This document shows, one piece after another, positions 38,777 to 63,935 of a stretch of DNA of 64,000 nt. The stretch covers positions 7,814,792-7,878,791 of the forward strand of contig OZ038324.1 of assembly GCA_964035795.1 (NCBI GenBank), written 5' to 3'. Position 1 is the stretch's first letter. The number at the start of each line of letters is the position of its first letter. This DNA is from Pterobdella sp. o SKG-2022. Its lineage: Eukaryota > Annelida > Clitellata > Hirudinida > Piscicolidae. Made by a program: the position numbers and the translations under genes. The notes under the pieces were generated by a model, which searched no databases, had not been told where the DNA came from, and worked only from the letters and a program-made list of their open reading frames with translations.

Positions 38777-40982
38777 ATGAATCATTCTCCGCGGTACTCG
38801 TTGCTCAGTTTTCAGGTTTGTCAATACCTTTTCAATAATTCTCGTTCGATAATTTTTTTGGCATTTAAACTAATTGCTTAATATTTAAATACTATTTTTA
38901 CAGCAACCAAATACTCCAGCAAATCAACAATCCATCTTTTCACCACTCACAAATTTCCAAGTTCCACCAACACCCACAGCCCCGGGCTCAAATATCAATT
39001 CGCAATCAAATCCAGCTTTGTTTTCTATTCAGACAGTACAGCAAAATTCTCAACAACCTTTATCAAATTTATCGACCGTTGAAAACAACAACGCACCAGG
39101 AAACAGCGTCCTTACAACTCTTCAAAACGCAGAAAATCGTAGCATACAGCCGAGTAGTAGTACCTCCGAAGTTGTTCTTTCCAACAAACCAGCCACTCCA
39201 GCTTCTGCTGAGAGTCCAGGAATCATTCCTCAGCTACAGTTTGGGATTTATTTCCACACTATTACATCTTAGTTTTTTCATTTAATTTTTTTATTCTTTA
39301 AAACCTTTTTAAAATACAAAAAATCATTCCAAAAATTTATGATTCACTGTGATTTTTTTGTGACTTAATATGTAAATGCAACAGAAACATAGTCTGTACT
39401 GTGAATCTGGGATGCCGATTAGACCTTAAAAAAATTGCCATGAAAGCAAGAAATGCAGAATACAACCCTAAAAGGTGATACAAATTTTCATCAAAAATTA
39501 TTTTTATACTATTATTATAATGAGGCGACTACTTTTATGCTATCAATGTCGGACATTATTTATATAAACTTTGTCTCATTTAGCAGTTATCATCACTGTA
39601 ATCTCATTTTTAATCAAAGGCATCATGTAATATTTTTGTTCACTTTGGGGTTATATTTTTACATTTTTATTAGTTTTAAAATAGTTCTGATTCAGCAAAA
39701 ATACCAAAAACAAACCCTCACAACTCCACTATCGTCATCATTGCCCTTTTGCTACCACCATCTCTCTTACCAGATTTGCAGCAGTGATCATGAGGATCAG
39801 AGAACCTCGAACCACTGCCCTCATCTTCTCCTCTGGCAAGATGGTGTGTACTGGAGCTAAGAGGTTGATGTTGGGGGTGTGTGAAAGATTTCAATGCCAT
39901 TATAGCATGCTTGCAGGCTTAATAATTTTTTTTTGCATATAGATTTTTTTGTTAATAACTTTTCTTTCAAAAATTTTACGAAGACTAATTTACAATATCA
40001 AATTTTGAATGAATTTTTATCCTTGATGCAAACAAACTTCCTACTTAACTAAATCAAAACCAACAATTTTTTCATTCCACCTTCAGTGAAGACTCTGCAA
40101 GATTGGCAGCCAGGAAGTATGCTCGTATCATACAGAAACTAGGATTTGATGTGAGTCAAATAAATCACACACACATACACCCTACACACACATTCTTTCA
40201 CACATGCACACACGCTGGTCTTTAGTGCATTTGTCACTTTGGGCAGGTGTGTACTCACATACATACACATATACACATCAGGCAAAGTTTCTTGACTTCA
40301 AGATTCAGAACATGGTGGGGTCATGTGATGTCAAGTTTCCATTGAGACTCGAGGGCTTTGTGTTTACACACAGCCAGTTCACCAGGTGTGTTAGTGTTGG
40401 TACTTTGTGGTTTGAGGCAAATTGATACTCTGATAAAATAATAAACTTGTTTTTGGTTTTTTCAATTTTATAAAATTAGCTATATTATATCATCCTTAGT
40501 TGTAAAAAGGTACCTTATCAATTCTCAAAGTGGTTTTCTCCTAACTTTTACCAAACTTGAAATTTAGAGCTTCTATTGTCTCACATCAGTTACGAACCCG
40601 AGTTGTTTCCAGGCCTCATTTACCGCATGTTTAAGCCCAAGATCGTCCTGCTCATTTTCGTGTCTGGGAAGATCGTACTCACCGGTTAGATTGACATTTA
40701 TACTCGTTATTTGTTTTCAAATATTTTTTTATATTTTGCATCGCGTGTTTAGAGGTTTATAGCTTTAGTTACTGATAAAAATAATAATTCTAATAATAAA
40801 TCACTAACTTAGATAATAATAAAAAACAAAAAATCAATAATCTCGATGATAATAATAACCACACTAAGTCAATACCTTCCACAATGCTAATACCCAAACC
40901 ATCAGGCGCGAAAGAGAGGAGTCAGATAAACGAGGCATTCGGCAACATTTACCCCATTCTGAAGCAATTCAGGAAGCCCTGA
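38777..40982 (+). CDS. TBP: TATA-box-binding protein
   Basis: Core promoter recognition factor of TFIID, SL1 and TFIIIB. 297 aa in 8 exons: 38777-38815, 38904-39238, 39385-39474, 39774-39863, 40087-40150, 40282-40385, 40590-40684, 40906-40982. A Gln/Asn/Ser/Pro-rich N-terminal domain (about 120 residues) precedes the two-repeat saddle: [135 protein letters not shown]. The DNA-contact regions read as in other animals. It starts 635 bp downstream of the KPNA stop on the same strand. AATAAA at 41244-41249 is a possible poly(A) signal. Confidence 0.97.
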
Positions 40983-42038
40983 TAATCTTTTATGTTTGCT
41001 ATCTCCATTTGAATCGTTCATGTCATTATGTAACATAGTATCGTTCTCATTATTAATACTGTATCAATTTAATGTAGTGTTATTTCATTTCAAGATGTAT
41101 TCAATAATGATCGTTTATATAGCGCTTGGTAAGAAATTGAGGCGCAAGTTAGTATGATATTATATTATTTGGTCGTAATATAATATTTTAAATAATCGTT
41201 TCTGATTGGTTGTGTATTTTTAATGACTGAATAATTTTTCGCTAATAAAAGACATTTAAAGTAAATTTTTATTCAAAACCGTTGATAATACAGATTAAAA
41301 TTTGAGCAGTTTTTGCTTGGGGGCAGTACAGTTGTATTTTTTGAAGAAAATAATAATTTTTGGTTGATTATTTTCCATTAAACTTGAGGCAGCAGGGGAT
41401 GTGAAATAATATGAACATTTCAGTGAAGTTTTGGAAACTGGAATCCAACTGTGCGTTTCCACAAGATAACTACAAAATAGACTGCATGGAGTAAAAATGC
41501 GAATTGATAGAAAAGGTGACAGATTAAAGTTTTATGTTTTCTAAATTCATAAATTATGTAGGAAGGAACGATTATAAAGAAGAAAATTGAACGTTTCTAA
41601 AAGATAAAATCTACATTAGCTTCTCTGAAGTACAGTATTTTAATGACTACAAACTGGCGAGTCTATTTAAGTGACAGAAGCCCGAGTTACGATAAAATCT
41701 TTACAATTTCAATAAAATGTAATCACAAACTTCAATGAAGTTTCATCATATTGAGCTAAAATAATTCTCCAAAAATCAAATAAAATAAGATATTTTCAAA
41801 ATATCTCTAAAAAATGGCTTCTTCATTTTATCAAAAAATTCCAAATGTTCATGACTACTCTTTGTACAACAATTATAAAAATAGCAGCAAAACATCACCA
41901 TGACAGGCATTCATGTACAACTTCCCTCTTCCCAAATCAAAACTCGTTTCATTCCCCAAAATACCCTCTTCCCTCAAAACCACCCTCCCTCAATCTTCCC
42001 TCAAACAAACACCTCTTCCTAAAACACTCCAAATGTCT
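40983..42038. other. Convergent 3' spacer TBP / basigin-like gene
   Basis: Non-coding. A TTTATATAGCGCTTGG stretch near 41116 resembles the GCGC tail of the local SINE and may be a relic. No gene seen. Confidence 0.45.
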
Positions 42039-44875
42039 TCACACGCGATCTTGCTTGTACCCACTGTATCTCTGGTCTTCAACACTCAGCAGTTTCCTCG
42101 TTGGCTTGCTCGACATCGAAATAGTGGTGGTCGTTGTAGTTGTCATGGCATCGGCGTTTTGTTTTCGATTCCTTTTCCGGTTGCGTTCCGAGACTGCGAT
42201 GATTATTACCAGGATAATGACTTCCAACGCAATGCCCAACACAGGCCATAAAATACGCAGTTTGGCTGCAGTGGGGTTGATTCATTTATTAATGTTTTTT
42301 TATAAAAAGTTTAAATATATAAATTCAAAATCGAACCAAAAGTTGGTTTACTAAATGTCATCCAACCAAAGAGTTAAAACAGAGTTTATAAGAATAAATT
42401 AAAACGGCTTTTAAGTTTCAAGCTCACAAAGCTTTTCGATGTACTGTGAAAACATCACCAGGACAAACACCTCATGACGGTTTATCAACAAAGTAAACTA
42501 GCGACACTCACTGCCGACTCTGACCATCACAGTGCAGTTATGAGGAGAAAAGAGGCCTCGGTAGCAAGGCAGGGGAACTAGGTTAAAAGCCACACAAGTA
42601 TAAAGAGCCCTGTCTCCTTCTTCCACCTTTTCTATCTCCAACACAGACAAGAACTCTGTCTCACTCAATATTCCTTTGTCATTTGTCACGTTTTCTATTC
42701 TTATTTTTATTCGTTCTTCTTTTTTTGTCATATCAACATCATTTTCCGCTTCTATTGTCATGTTATTTTTGTACCACGTGACTTCGGGAAGAGGCCAACC
42801 TCTGACGTGGCATTTCAAGCTCAATGATTGGCCCTCGGTCAATTTGATTCCTCCCCTTAACCCAGCCCACTTGGCTACTGCAGTCCCAAACAAATTCACG
42901 ACTTTGTTTTCAGTTATTATGAGTTTGTTGTTGTTGTCTCCTTTACGGGGGGGATGCACGTTGTTTGATATAGTGTTGTGTGTGCTTGTGCTGTTGATTT
43001 GGCACTCGTATCGTCCAATTTGGTCGTAGCCTGCAGGTATGAATCTTATTTAACCAAAAACTTCAAGTTTTATTTTTATTGAACGTGGATGTACTATTTA
43101 AAAGTCACAAAACAATAACTAACAATGGAAACTTGAACAAAACCAATTGCTAACTGGGTCTCACGAACGACAGATGGGGACCCGATGCCACCACACGCCC
43201 ATTTCTGCTCCACATAACCTGGTGATCAACAGACCCTGTTTTTAAAGAAACATCATTTGATTGGATGTCGACGCTGTCATCTGATTGGTTGTTGCTATGA
43301 TTTCCAACATGGCGGATCTCTTGTATAGTGCATTGTAATTGGTTGAAATCTGGGCAGTCTTTGTCCAATGTTGCGTCTTGTGAGTAGAATTTTTTTTCTG
43401 GGACTGTGTTGGTGTTGAATTGGTATTGAAACTGTTGGTTTAACGCCACTATAAGCTAACTCATTAAACTTGGCCAGTTTTTTTTTATATTTTTTTAAAA
43501 TTGAAAATATCTTTAAAAATCAAGATAAATTTAAAAGCAATTATTTAAAAAGTTTGTTTATTCAACGGAACTCTTTTGATTTTTTCAATTTAAACAAGCT
43601 TTCCAAATTATTCTTTCACAAAATTGGAAAAAAATATTTTTCCATCTCCACTCAGACTCTCGGGTCAACAAAATACAAAACTCATAATTTTCAACAATTT
43701 TTTTTCACTTTTATAATTCTTTCCATTTCTCATAATCTGTCAAAATTTTGAGTAACTATAATTTTAAAACATATTCAACAAAAAATTAAACCCATAATTT
43801 GCATTGTATAAAAGTTAATTTTAAAACGATACAGGATTTTGAAAACAACCACCTTTTTCGACGAAGACACTGACAAGGTCAGATGGAAGGTCAGGTCCGT
43901 TACAGCGGTACAACCCTTTGTCTGTCAGTTCAGCCGACCCCTTCCTTAACGTGCTTCTGATGCTCAACCCTTCACTCATCAGTGATACTGTGAAGTTTCG
44001 TTGGTGTGATGTGGTTAGGGGTGAATCTAACGTGTTTCTCTTGTTTTTGTTTCTGCTTGGTTTGTCTTTTAAATCAGTAATTGTCTTCTTTGACCGTTGT
44101 TTATCTCTTAGCTCAAAGCTGATTTTTTTGCCTGATTGCCAATATTGGGCTGCAGGGGCTTGGAAGCAGTCGTAGGAGTGGGAGGTGAGACAGCCTGATG
44201 TGGAGTGGTCCATCCCTATGTGTCGTTTCTTGGAGGAGTTCTGCTGCAGTTTCAACTTTTTCATCATTTCAAGTTCTTCTTTTTGTTTCTGTTGTTGTTC
44301 TTTCAAAAGTTCTTGTTGCTTCAAAATGCCTTCTTGGGCTTCTTTCAAAAGTCGAAGTTGCTCCTTCAACCGCTGTTTCTCAATTTGGGCTTTCTGATAC
44401 CTCAAGCGATTTTTCTTAATTTTCTTTATTTGCTTCGGTGACAGAGTCTTATTAGTGATGAAAGTTGGACGTTTGAGGGATGTTTGTTGGAAGGCAAAAG
44501 TGGTGTAGGGGGCTGGGATAGTAAAAGGAGCTGGGTTGGTGCTGTCTTCGGTCTTAACTTGTCCTTGCTTTGGAGCATGCGCATTTATTTTCTGATTTTT
44601 TTGCCCAATTTCCTTATCATCAATATTTTCCACTAAGCCCTCTACATCAGCAGTTTCTTTTTTTTTATTTTTTTCTTCATGTGTTCTTGCCATCGAAACT
44701 TGGCGGCTGTATGAAGCCAGAGTTTCATCATTAATGTTGACGAAATCATCATCTTCTTCACCGGAGAAGGCCCAAATGATAGGCTGATGCAAACTAAATC
44801 TCCTCACACACACTAACTCCAACATCTGCCCTTCATACACCATTATCTCTTTCTCCACTGGCTCCACAATGCCTC
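42039..44875 (-). CDS. Basigin/neuroplastin-like Ig membrane protein (first exon not found)
   Basis: Single-pass Ig-superfamily glycoprotein. Basigin and neuroplastin chaperone transporters such as MCTs and PMCA to the surface. Exons found: 44875-43853, 43448-43155, 43030-42512, 42265-42039, all in phase; the model opens in phase 1, so a signal-peptide exon upstream is missing. Three Ig domains: (1) MLELVC to KGLYRC with a coiled-coil insert; (2) QLQCTI, VMWSRNG, IGRYECQIN; (3) SLSLKCHVRGWPLPEVTWYK to DRALYTCVAFN. The TM segment LWPVLGIALEVIILVIIIAV with a buried Glu, followed by SERNRKRNRK, is the hallmark of basigin/neuroplastin. The tail is about 50 residues with a poly-Thr run. The TM match is decisive for the family; basigin versus neuroplastin is open. 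Confidence 0.85.
43853..44875 (-). other. Ig domain with coiled-coil insert in the basigin-like gene
   Basis: A single 1023-nt exon. The Ig cysteines (MLELVC and KGLYRC) are 302 residues apart. Between them lies a charged, Lys/Gln/Glu-rich heptad-like stretch (for example RLKEQLRLLKEAQEGILKQQ) flanked by low-complexity sequence. The reading frame is open throughout. Confidence 0.75.
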
Positions 44876-46900
44876 CTGAAATGGCAGGATGCATGGAGGA
44901 GGTAATTAGCCACCATGTTATTTTCAATCAGAAGAAAGTCGATTTTTATTAACACTATTATAGTGGAATGAGATTTTATCTATGTTAATATAATACAAAT
45001 TTAATTGAACATCACAATATTCTAAAATAGGAGTTCTCAACCATAAAGTTTACCCACTTTTACGACATTGTTTTCTTTAAATGGTTTTCATTAAAATAAC
45101 ACTGAAGATTCGTTAAAAAAATTTACAAAGCTTTCAGAACGACTAACATTCACTACTAAGTTTTAACAATGCTCCCAAATAAACTTTGATTAATGCAGAG
45201 AGTATTAAACTTTGAAAAATTCACATAAAAACTCAAAAAAGTTTTAAGATCTTAAAGCTTGTGTCGATACCAGAGACAAATGCATCAATCGACTGCAATG
45301 AAAATACAACCGGGATTGCATCTCTCGCAGACCAACTACTTTGCAAGACTTTTTGCAAAAGTTTTGTACGATGACGACGAAATCTCTTCAATTCAAATGA
45401 TAAATATTTATTTTCAATAAAGCTCGTATTCAATTTTAATCCCTTCATTTAATTTATAAATTGATTCTAATTTGTTTTTATATTTTGTTCACACAGCTAC
45501 CCTTACATACAGACATAAAATTAACCATTTTGACTCATGCTTTTGGAATATTTTTATACAAAACAAATAACTCAATAGGACTCATGGGTCTGGATGCAAA
45601 TTGAATCATCAAATACAGTTGGGAACCTCATTCAAGGTCAGGTCTTTTTCATTCTTTTATTCTCTTATCTATTAATACATTCCAGGGGATTCATTAATCG
45701 GTTTTTGTTACTGTGTTACAGAAAAACTTCTATCTTCAAAGTTATTTGGGAGTATTCATCAAAATATTGAGTCATAAAATGTGTCTCGTAGCTTTTCTAT
45801 TTAAGCTTTTTTTCCTACGTCATCAAAGCTTTTAATTTAAAAAAAATTCTTAATTTCAATCACTTAACTTCCCAAACCAATCAATCAAACTTTCATCCCA
45901 TTCAAAAACTTCAAATTCCTAACCCGCATTGCAATTTTCCACTTTCCCCAAAATCTCTCCACCTAACCCTCCCACAAAAAACCACCCGAAACAGTTGATA
46001 GCCACATAGCACACTCGAATATGCCTTAAAAGCAAAAAAAATCAATGCCTAAAAAACATCAGAGCACCACACACGAGAATAAATAATATAAAAAACAGGC
46101 ACACACATACTCGAAAACACAAACAAAATGGATAAATCGATTATCGATCGATGCTCTGTGTACTGAAGAAAATCAAAAAAATCAACAAGCTGGCTGCCCG
46201 TTTCTTGGACTGCGTGTGAGTCATGATAATATCAATAATAGAATTAATAAAAATTATATTGATAACGTGAGTAATAAAAAAAATAATATTAATAGTTTAA
46301 ATAATAATAATAATATTAATTACAATAATATTAATAACAATAATAATAATAATAATGAAATAATAATAATAACATGAAAAATAATAATATTCTAACAACA
46401 AAAGTAATAATATCAATAAATTTTTTTGATATCATTGTGTTTAAAAAAGCTAGAATAATGATAATAAAAAATTTTGATATTATGATATTAATATAAATAT
46501 TTTTTGTCATTGAACATCCAGATATTCAAAATGGTGATATTATTAATACTATAAATATCTTTCCATATATCCTTATACTTCAAAATGGCTAAAGTGTGAT
46601 TGATTCCTATTGATTTTGTCTCGAAAACTTTTTATTTTTGCATTTTAACGATAAAATATAGTTTTTTTTATAATTAAATTAATTTTTATTTAACTAACAT
46701 AATTTTATATTCAAATAACGTTTTTTATATTAAAAAACTCTCAATATCACATCTCATCATTTGATGTTTTCTATATTATTTAAAAATCCTATCCCTACAA
46801 ACCTTCTCACCCCAACAGAACCACTTCATTTGAGTCCAGTTGCCTCCCATGTATGCTAGTGTCATTTCTTATCAACAATCTCCCTATACAACGTTATTGA
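44876..46900. other. Spacer upstream of the basigin-like gene
   Basis: AT-rich. It must contain that gene's missing first exon, but I could not identify one with confidence. AAT-type repeats lie at 46220-46420. Confidence 0.4.
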
Positions 46901-48022
46901 ATGCTAACTCGTACCATAGAATATAAAAATATATAAAGGAAAAAATATGCATATATCACCAAATCCATTGCCAATATAATGATACAGATATATGATACAT
47001 CGTCAATGAAATGATACAGATATATAATCCATTGCCAATATAATGATACAGATATATGATACATCGTCAATGAAATGATACAGATATATAATCCATTGCC
47101 AATATAATGATACAGATATATGATACATCGTCAATGAAATGATACAGATATATAATACATTGCCAATATAATGATACAGATATATGATACATCGTCAATG
47201 AAATGATACAGATATATAATACATTGCCAATATAATGATACAGATATATGATACATCGTCAATGAAATGATACAGATATATAATACATTGCCAATATAAT
47301 GATACCGATATATGATACATCGTCAATGAAATGATACAGATATATAATACATTGCCAATATAATGATACCGATATATGATACATCGTCAATGAAATGATA
47401 CAGATATATAATACATTGCCAATATAATGATACCGATATATGATACATCGTCAATGAAATGATACAGATATATAATACATTGCCAATATAATGATACCGA
47501 TATATGATACATCGTCAATGAAATGATACAGATATATAATACATTGCCAATATAATGATACCGATATATGATACATTGCCAATGTAATGATATAAATACA
47601 TAGTGACGCACACACATGTTTGATAAGACTGTTTGCTCACTCTTCAAATATTTCTGTATGCCTACTTAGAATTCTGGTGCCATTTTTTATTTTTCATTAT
47701 TATTTATTGTTTTTGTTATTTTTTATTATTTGATTGTTTTTTTTTTCATGATTTTTGTTGTTTTTCTTTTTTTGTTTTTTTTTTATGGTACTATATTGTT
47801 GTACACATCATTATTTGCGTTATTATTTTTGTTAATATTAGTTTTTATGTTATTATTTGCATTATTGGCCTGATTAATTGAGTTTGCAGGACTGGGAAAC
47901 TGCGATGGGACACACGCAAAAGATTAATTTGCGGATCGCTTGAAGTCCCCATCAGAAAAAAACGGAAAAAACATTTAAATGAGACAAAAAAAACAAAGAA
48001 AAAAAGTGAACAAGTTATTTAG
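46151..48022 (+). CDS. Weak candidate: small two-exon basic protein
   Basis: Unrecognised. Exon 46151-46215 starts MLCVLKKIKKINKLAARF and ends at a perfect GTGAGT donor. Exon 47890-48022 follows a TTTGCAG acceptor, keeps phase and ends at TAG, giving about 65 aa, very Lys/Arg-rich (RKKRKKH). The intron carries the 64-bp minisatellite. Against it: a short upstream ATG in better context (46128) opens another frame, the composition is biased, and no family match is known to me. Confidence 0.2.
46968..47600. repeat. 64-bp minisatellite, about ten copies
   Basis: Tandem array whose unit is itself a dimer of two related 32-bp halves, each containing AATGATAC and GATATAT. Two single-base variants occur in blocks: ATCCATT in early units versus ATACATT later, and ATACAG in early units versus ATACCG in the later ones. 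Confidence 0.92.
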
Positions 48023-48615
48023 ATGACTTTATTATTTATACTTTGAGTGAGTTCAATTTTCAATTATGTGCGATTTTTTTACTTTTGATAAGGGTAATGA
48101 AGAATGAGGTTAAATTTAGTCTTTTTCAAAACTATCTAGTTATCTTTTGATGTTTATGAGTTTTAAGAAAATTTATAATTGAAGATTTTGATTTTCAAAT
48201 TTAAATAAGTCATAAAACACCTTCGACGGATAAACTCAAACAAAGAAACAATAAGATTTGAAAATTTTTCGGCATTTTTAACGTTTTCAAAACTGGTTCA
48301 TGTCAACTTCAAATTTCCAATTTCAGTTTGTTCAATAATTTTTCTCATTGATTTTATCACAAAATACATAGTAACGAAGCATTAAATTCAACTTATATAA
48401 CTGATTAAAATTCTTATAGTACTCAATAATTATTTTTATTGATCGAATTCCATTCACCAACAAAAAAAATCAGACGACGAAAACTCGTTAGTCAAAGAAT
48501 TTTCTACAGAGCCGTTTTATATGAAGGCGACTGACGCTTGTACCCTCTAGTTTTTTATCGGTCTATGTATGCTGTCCAACAGTTGATTTTTCAAATAATT
48601 TCTTAAAATAAATTA

Positions 48616-49425
48616 ATGAGTTGTCTGGAATGGTTGTTTAGAAATTGTGAAGATGAGGTCTGTACTTCTGAGCAGTTCTATGTGGACTTTGTTCGATTTG
48701 AAGGTTTTTATTTTACTCAGTTTCCAATAAAAAATAAAAATAAGAAAAGTGATGAAAAATAATAATAACAATAAAAATAATAATAACAGTAAAAATAATA
48801 ATAACAATAAAAATAATAATAACAACAAAAATAATAATAAAAGTAAAAATAAAAATAAAAATAAAAATAACAGTAAAAATAATAATAACAGTAAAAATAA
48901 TAATAAAAATAAAAATAATAATAATAAAAATAATAATAACAATAAAACATCAGATTATGCCAATCTCAAAATCTAATATCCTCGAAAAAAACCAATCAAA
49001 AAATAAAAAATATTAATATCAATATAATGAGAATGATGATGCTAATAAAGAAACAATAATAACTATTAAAGCACTAGAAATAGCATCAATAATAATAATA
49101 ATAGTAAAAACAATAAAAATAATAACAAAAACAATAACAATAATAACAAAAACAATAACAATAATAACAAAAACAATAACAATAATAACAAAAACAATAA
49201 TAATAATAATGGAAAAAATAAAAATAATAATAGAATAACGATAAAAGCAATAATAAAAACAACATAAAAAAATAATAAAAATACTAATAATAAGAGGATG
49301 AATTAAATTTTAATGAAGGCATATTTGACAGAGGAACATCGCTTCCATCAGCATCCATGTCTCTGTATGAGAGCGACGAGATTGACCACTCAATTTTATT
49401 TTTTTATATTAGCTTTTATTTTTAA
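48616..49425 (+). CDS. Weak candidate: two-exon small protein
   Basis: Unrecognised. Exon 48616-48703 has coding-like composition (MSCLEWLFRNCEDEV, FYVDFVRFE) with a GT donor in phase 1. An acceptor at 49351 (CCATCAG) joins in phase to SMSLYESDEIDHSI, then a hydrophobic end and TAA at 49423-49425. The intron is an AAT/AAC tract. About 50 aa, no known family. The AG choice is one of two in that exon, and the strand is opposite to the long myosin gene beyond. Confidence 0.25.
48727..49305. repeat. AAT/AAC/AAA-rich simple tract
   Basis: Nearly 600 bp made of AAT, AAC, AAA and AGT triplets plus a 19-20-bp AACAATAATAACAAAAAC-like tandem at about 49120-49205. Long Asn or Tyr/Phe open frames across it are artefacts. 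Confidence 0.85.
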
Positions 49426-49858
49426 TATCAGTTGTAATCTTTTTATTTATATCATTTTTTCTCTTTTTGGATATTATTCTTTGTTAATATATTTCCTAAC
49501 GTTTATTTCCCCATTTAATTTAATTTTTATATTATATATGGCTTTTTATTTTTGTGTAACTTTTCTTTATCAGATCAACAAATTGCTAAAAATCTAAAAA
49601 TATATTTTAAAACAACCACAAAATTACATTACCTTTCAAAACAATTTCGAAAAATTTATTTATATAGCGCAAAAACAACCAATCGACCCAAAACTCAAAA
49701 AACCAAAAAATTTGAAAAATTTTATTCAAAATGCTTTTAAAATACAAATAAAACTATGGATAAAAAATAAATAAATGAATATATAAATAAATGAATATAT
49801 AAATAAATGAATATATAAATAAATGAATATTTGAATAAATATATATAACAACACGTAT

Positions 49859-62114
<12,256 letters not shown>

Positions 62115-63700
62115 CTGAGAGGAGAGGTTGTGGTTGTAGGATAGGTTGTAGTGTATTGGGAGGATGTTTGGGAATGAGTGTTGGTTTGGTTGAGGTTGAG
62201 ATGTTGGGTTCTAAGGTAGAATGGTGTTTGATGGTGGTGGGTTAGGGGGAGTAGTGGTTTCGGTTAAGTGGTGGTGTGTGTTATGGGGTTATGAGTGGGT
62301 GTTGGTGAAATTATGGCTGGTTCAATGGTTGATAAACCCATAAATGAATGAGTCAATAAATATATAGATAGTTACATGGATAATAAATGACTGATTGTTG
62401 GAGGAATGAACGATAAAAGAGAATATAAGGGACTTTTTGCATGGTAATTTGACGCCTAAGATGAAGTTGTAGCCAAAAACAATAGCCTCAAAAATAACTT
62501 GTGCTTTTATTTAAATATTCACTTATAAATGATGTGATTACTCATTTCTTATTGATTTTCCAATTTCAACAAAATTATTCAAAATAGAGAAAATTTGAAT
62601 ATTCACCATTTTTAATGTTATAAGAGTATCCAAAAGTATTGCAAAAAAGGATTTAAAGAGTTGTCCCGCTTTAATCCAATCTCTCCATTTATATACAAAT
62701 TATCAAGTAATTATTAATATTATTTCAAATCTTATCCAATAAATGCCACTTTCAACGTTTCTCAAAGCCTGCTCAGTACATTATCAACGTTCAAATAAGG
62801 ACCCACACCTTAAGGCAACCATGATCAACAATTAGTAAGCTTCAAAAAAGGAAATTCTAATACAAGCGTTGAGACAGACTAATTACTCCATTAAATAGTT
62901 CTATAAAAGATTAATTGAAAAGCTTATTAATAAATGACTATGAGAGATAAACACTCAAAGAAGCGTATAAAACAGACTGTGAATAGCATTCTTTTGTTAG
63001 CTTCAGATTGCCTCGGCGTTCAAAACTGCATGTTTTACAAATCATATTTTCTCATTGTTTACAGCTCAAAAACGTTTTTTGCTCATTTTTTATGTGTCCA
63101 AAAATTTCTTTCCTTCAGAAACTGAGCGTTGAGATGATATTTCCGGGTTTTAAACGTTCGAAATTTTTAGGTGTGGCTTCTTTCCTCTGGTCTCATACCG
63201 CTGTGTGTGTTCTATGTTTTTTGTGGCCACATCATTTTTTTTTCTAAATTTTTAACATTTTTTTTCATTATTTTTCAAATTTAAAATTCAAAAAAATTAT
63301 ATATTTTTTAATATATGCTTTCTTATTTTAAACAGTTTAATTATTCACATAGTTTCTACTTATCCATATATAAACTCATAATATATAACAACTCGTATAA
63401 TCAATTTTGCTTCATAACTACTGGACATTCCTTTTTCTCAGACATAATTTGTACTATTGAGCTGTAATACAAGCCAAATGTTTAATTACCTCTCTGTACA
63501 ACCACTCTATAAGCTAGTGCTCTATAAACGGGCTAAACATTAATTTTTTATTGACGGTTTATGCTTTATTAAGCTCGGTTTAAAAATATATACGAACTAT
63601 TCATATAATTGAATTTTGATTATATATAAAATAATACTTTTGATTATAGTAATAATATTTAATACTACAAAAAATCTTTGTTTTTGGCACATTCCTCAAA
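62115..63700. other. Myosin 5' region
   Basis: Should contain the myosin initiator exon and promoter. One possibility is an ATG directly followed by GTGAAT near 62605-62610 (minus), which would leave ATG as the only codon of exon 1; I cannot confirm it. No other gene seen. Confidence 0.35.
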
Positions 63701-63701
63701 G

Positions 63702-63786
63702 TAAATCTCGAGCAAAGCCTGTTATGTCTGTAGTGAAAGCAAAATGGGATGGCAGACATGGAGAAACCAGTAGAAACTTTCCGCAG
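63702..63786 (+). CDS. Weak candidate exon of an unknown plus-strand gene
   Basis: An open 85-nt stretch between an AG (CTCAAAG) and a CAG/GTATAC donor, encoding SRAKPVMSVVKAKWDGRH and a few more residues. The composition is coding-like and unlike the surrounding AT-rich DNA. It would be read away from the myosin gene. No family recognised. Confidence 0.3.
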
Positions 63787-63828
63787 GTATACAACAGGTA
63801 GCAGAAATAGAAGTAGAAACAAATTTAC

Positions 63829-63935
63829 ATGATGGTGATGGTGATGATGATGATGGTGATGGTGATGGTGAGGGTGATGGTGAGGGTGATGAAAATGGTG
63901 ATGGTGATGGTGATGATAATGATGATATGAATCTA
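63829..63935. repeat. (GATGGT)n repeat
   Basis: Imperfect hexanucleotide tract. The long His-rich open frame on the minus strand is a by-product. Confidence 0.85.

Noticed and set aside
41845..42354. 169-residue plus-strand open frame
   Set aside because: Antisense shadow of the basigin-like TM and tail exon, whose splice phase and hydrophobic core fit the minus strand.
45233..45448. Candidate first exon for the basigin-like gene
   Set aside because: No signal-peptide hydrophobic core, no convincing donor in the needed phase, and Arg/Lys-rich composition.
46968..47600. Possible CRISPR-like array
   Set aside because: Units are contiguous with no unique spacers, in a eukaryotic intron-rich region; this is a minisatellite.
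48613..48976. Asn-, Leu- or Tyr-rich open frames
   Set aside because: Translations of the AAT/AAC simple tract in several frames at once, a sign of repeat rather than gene.
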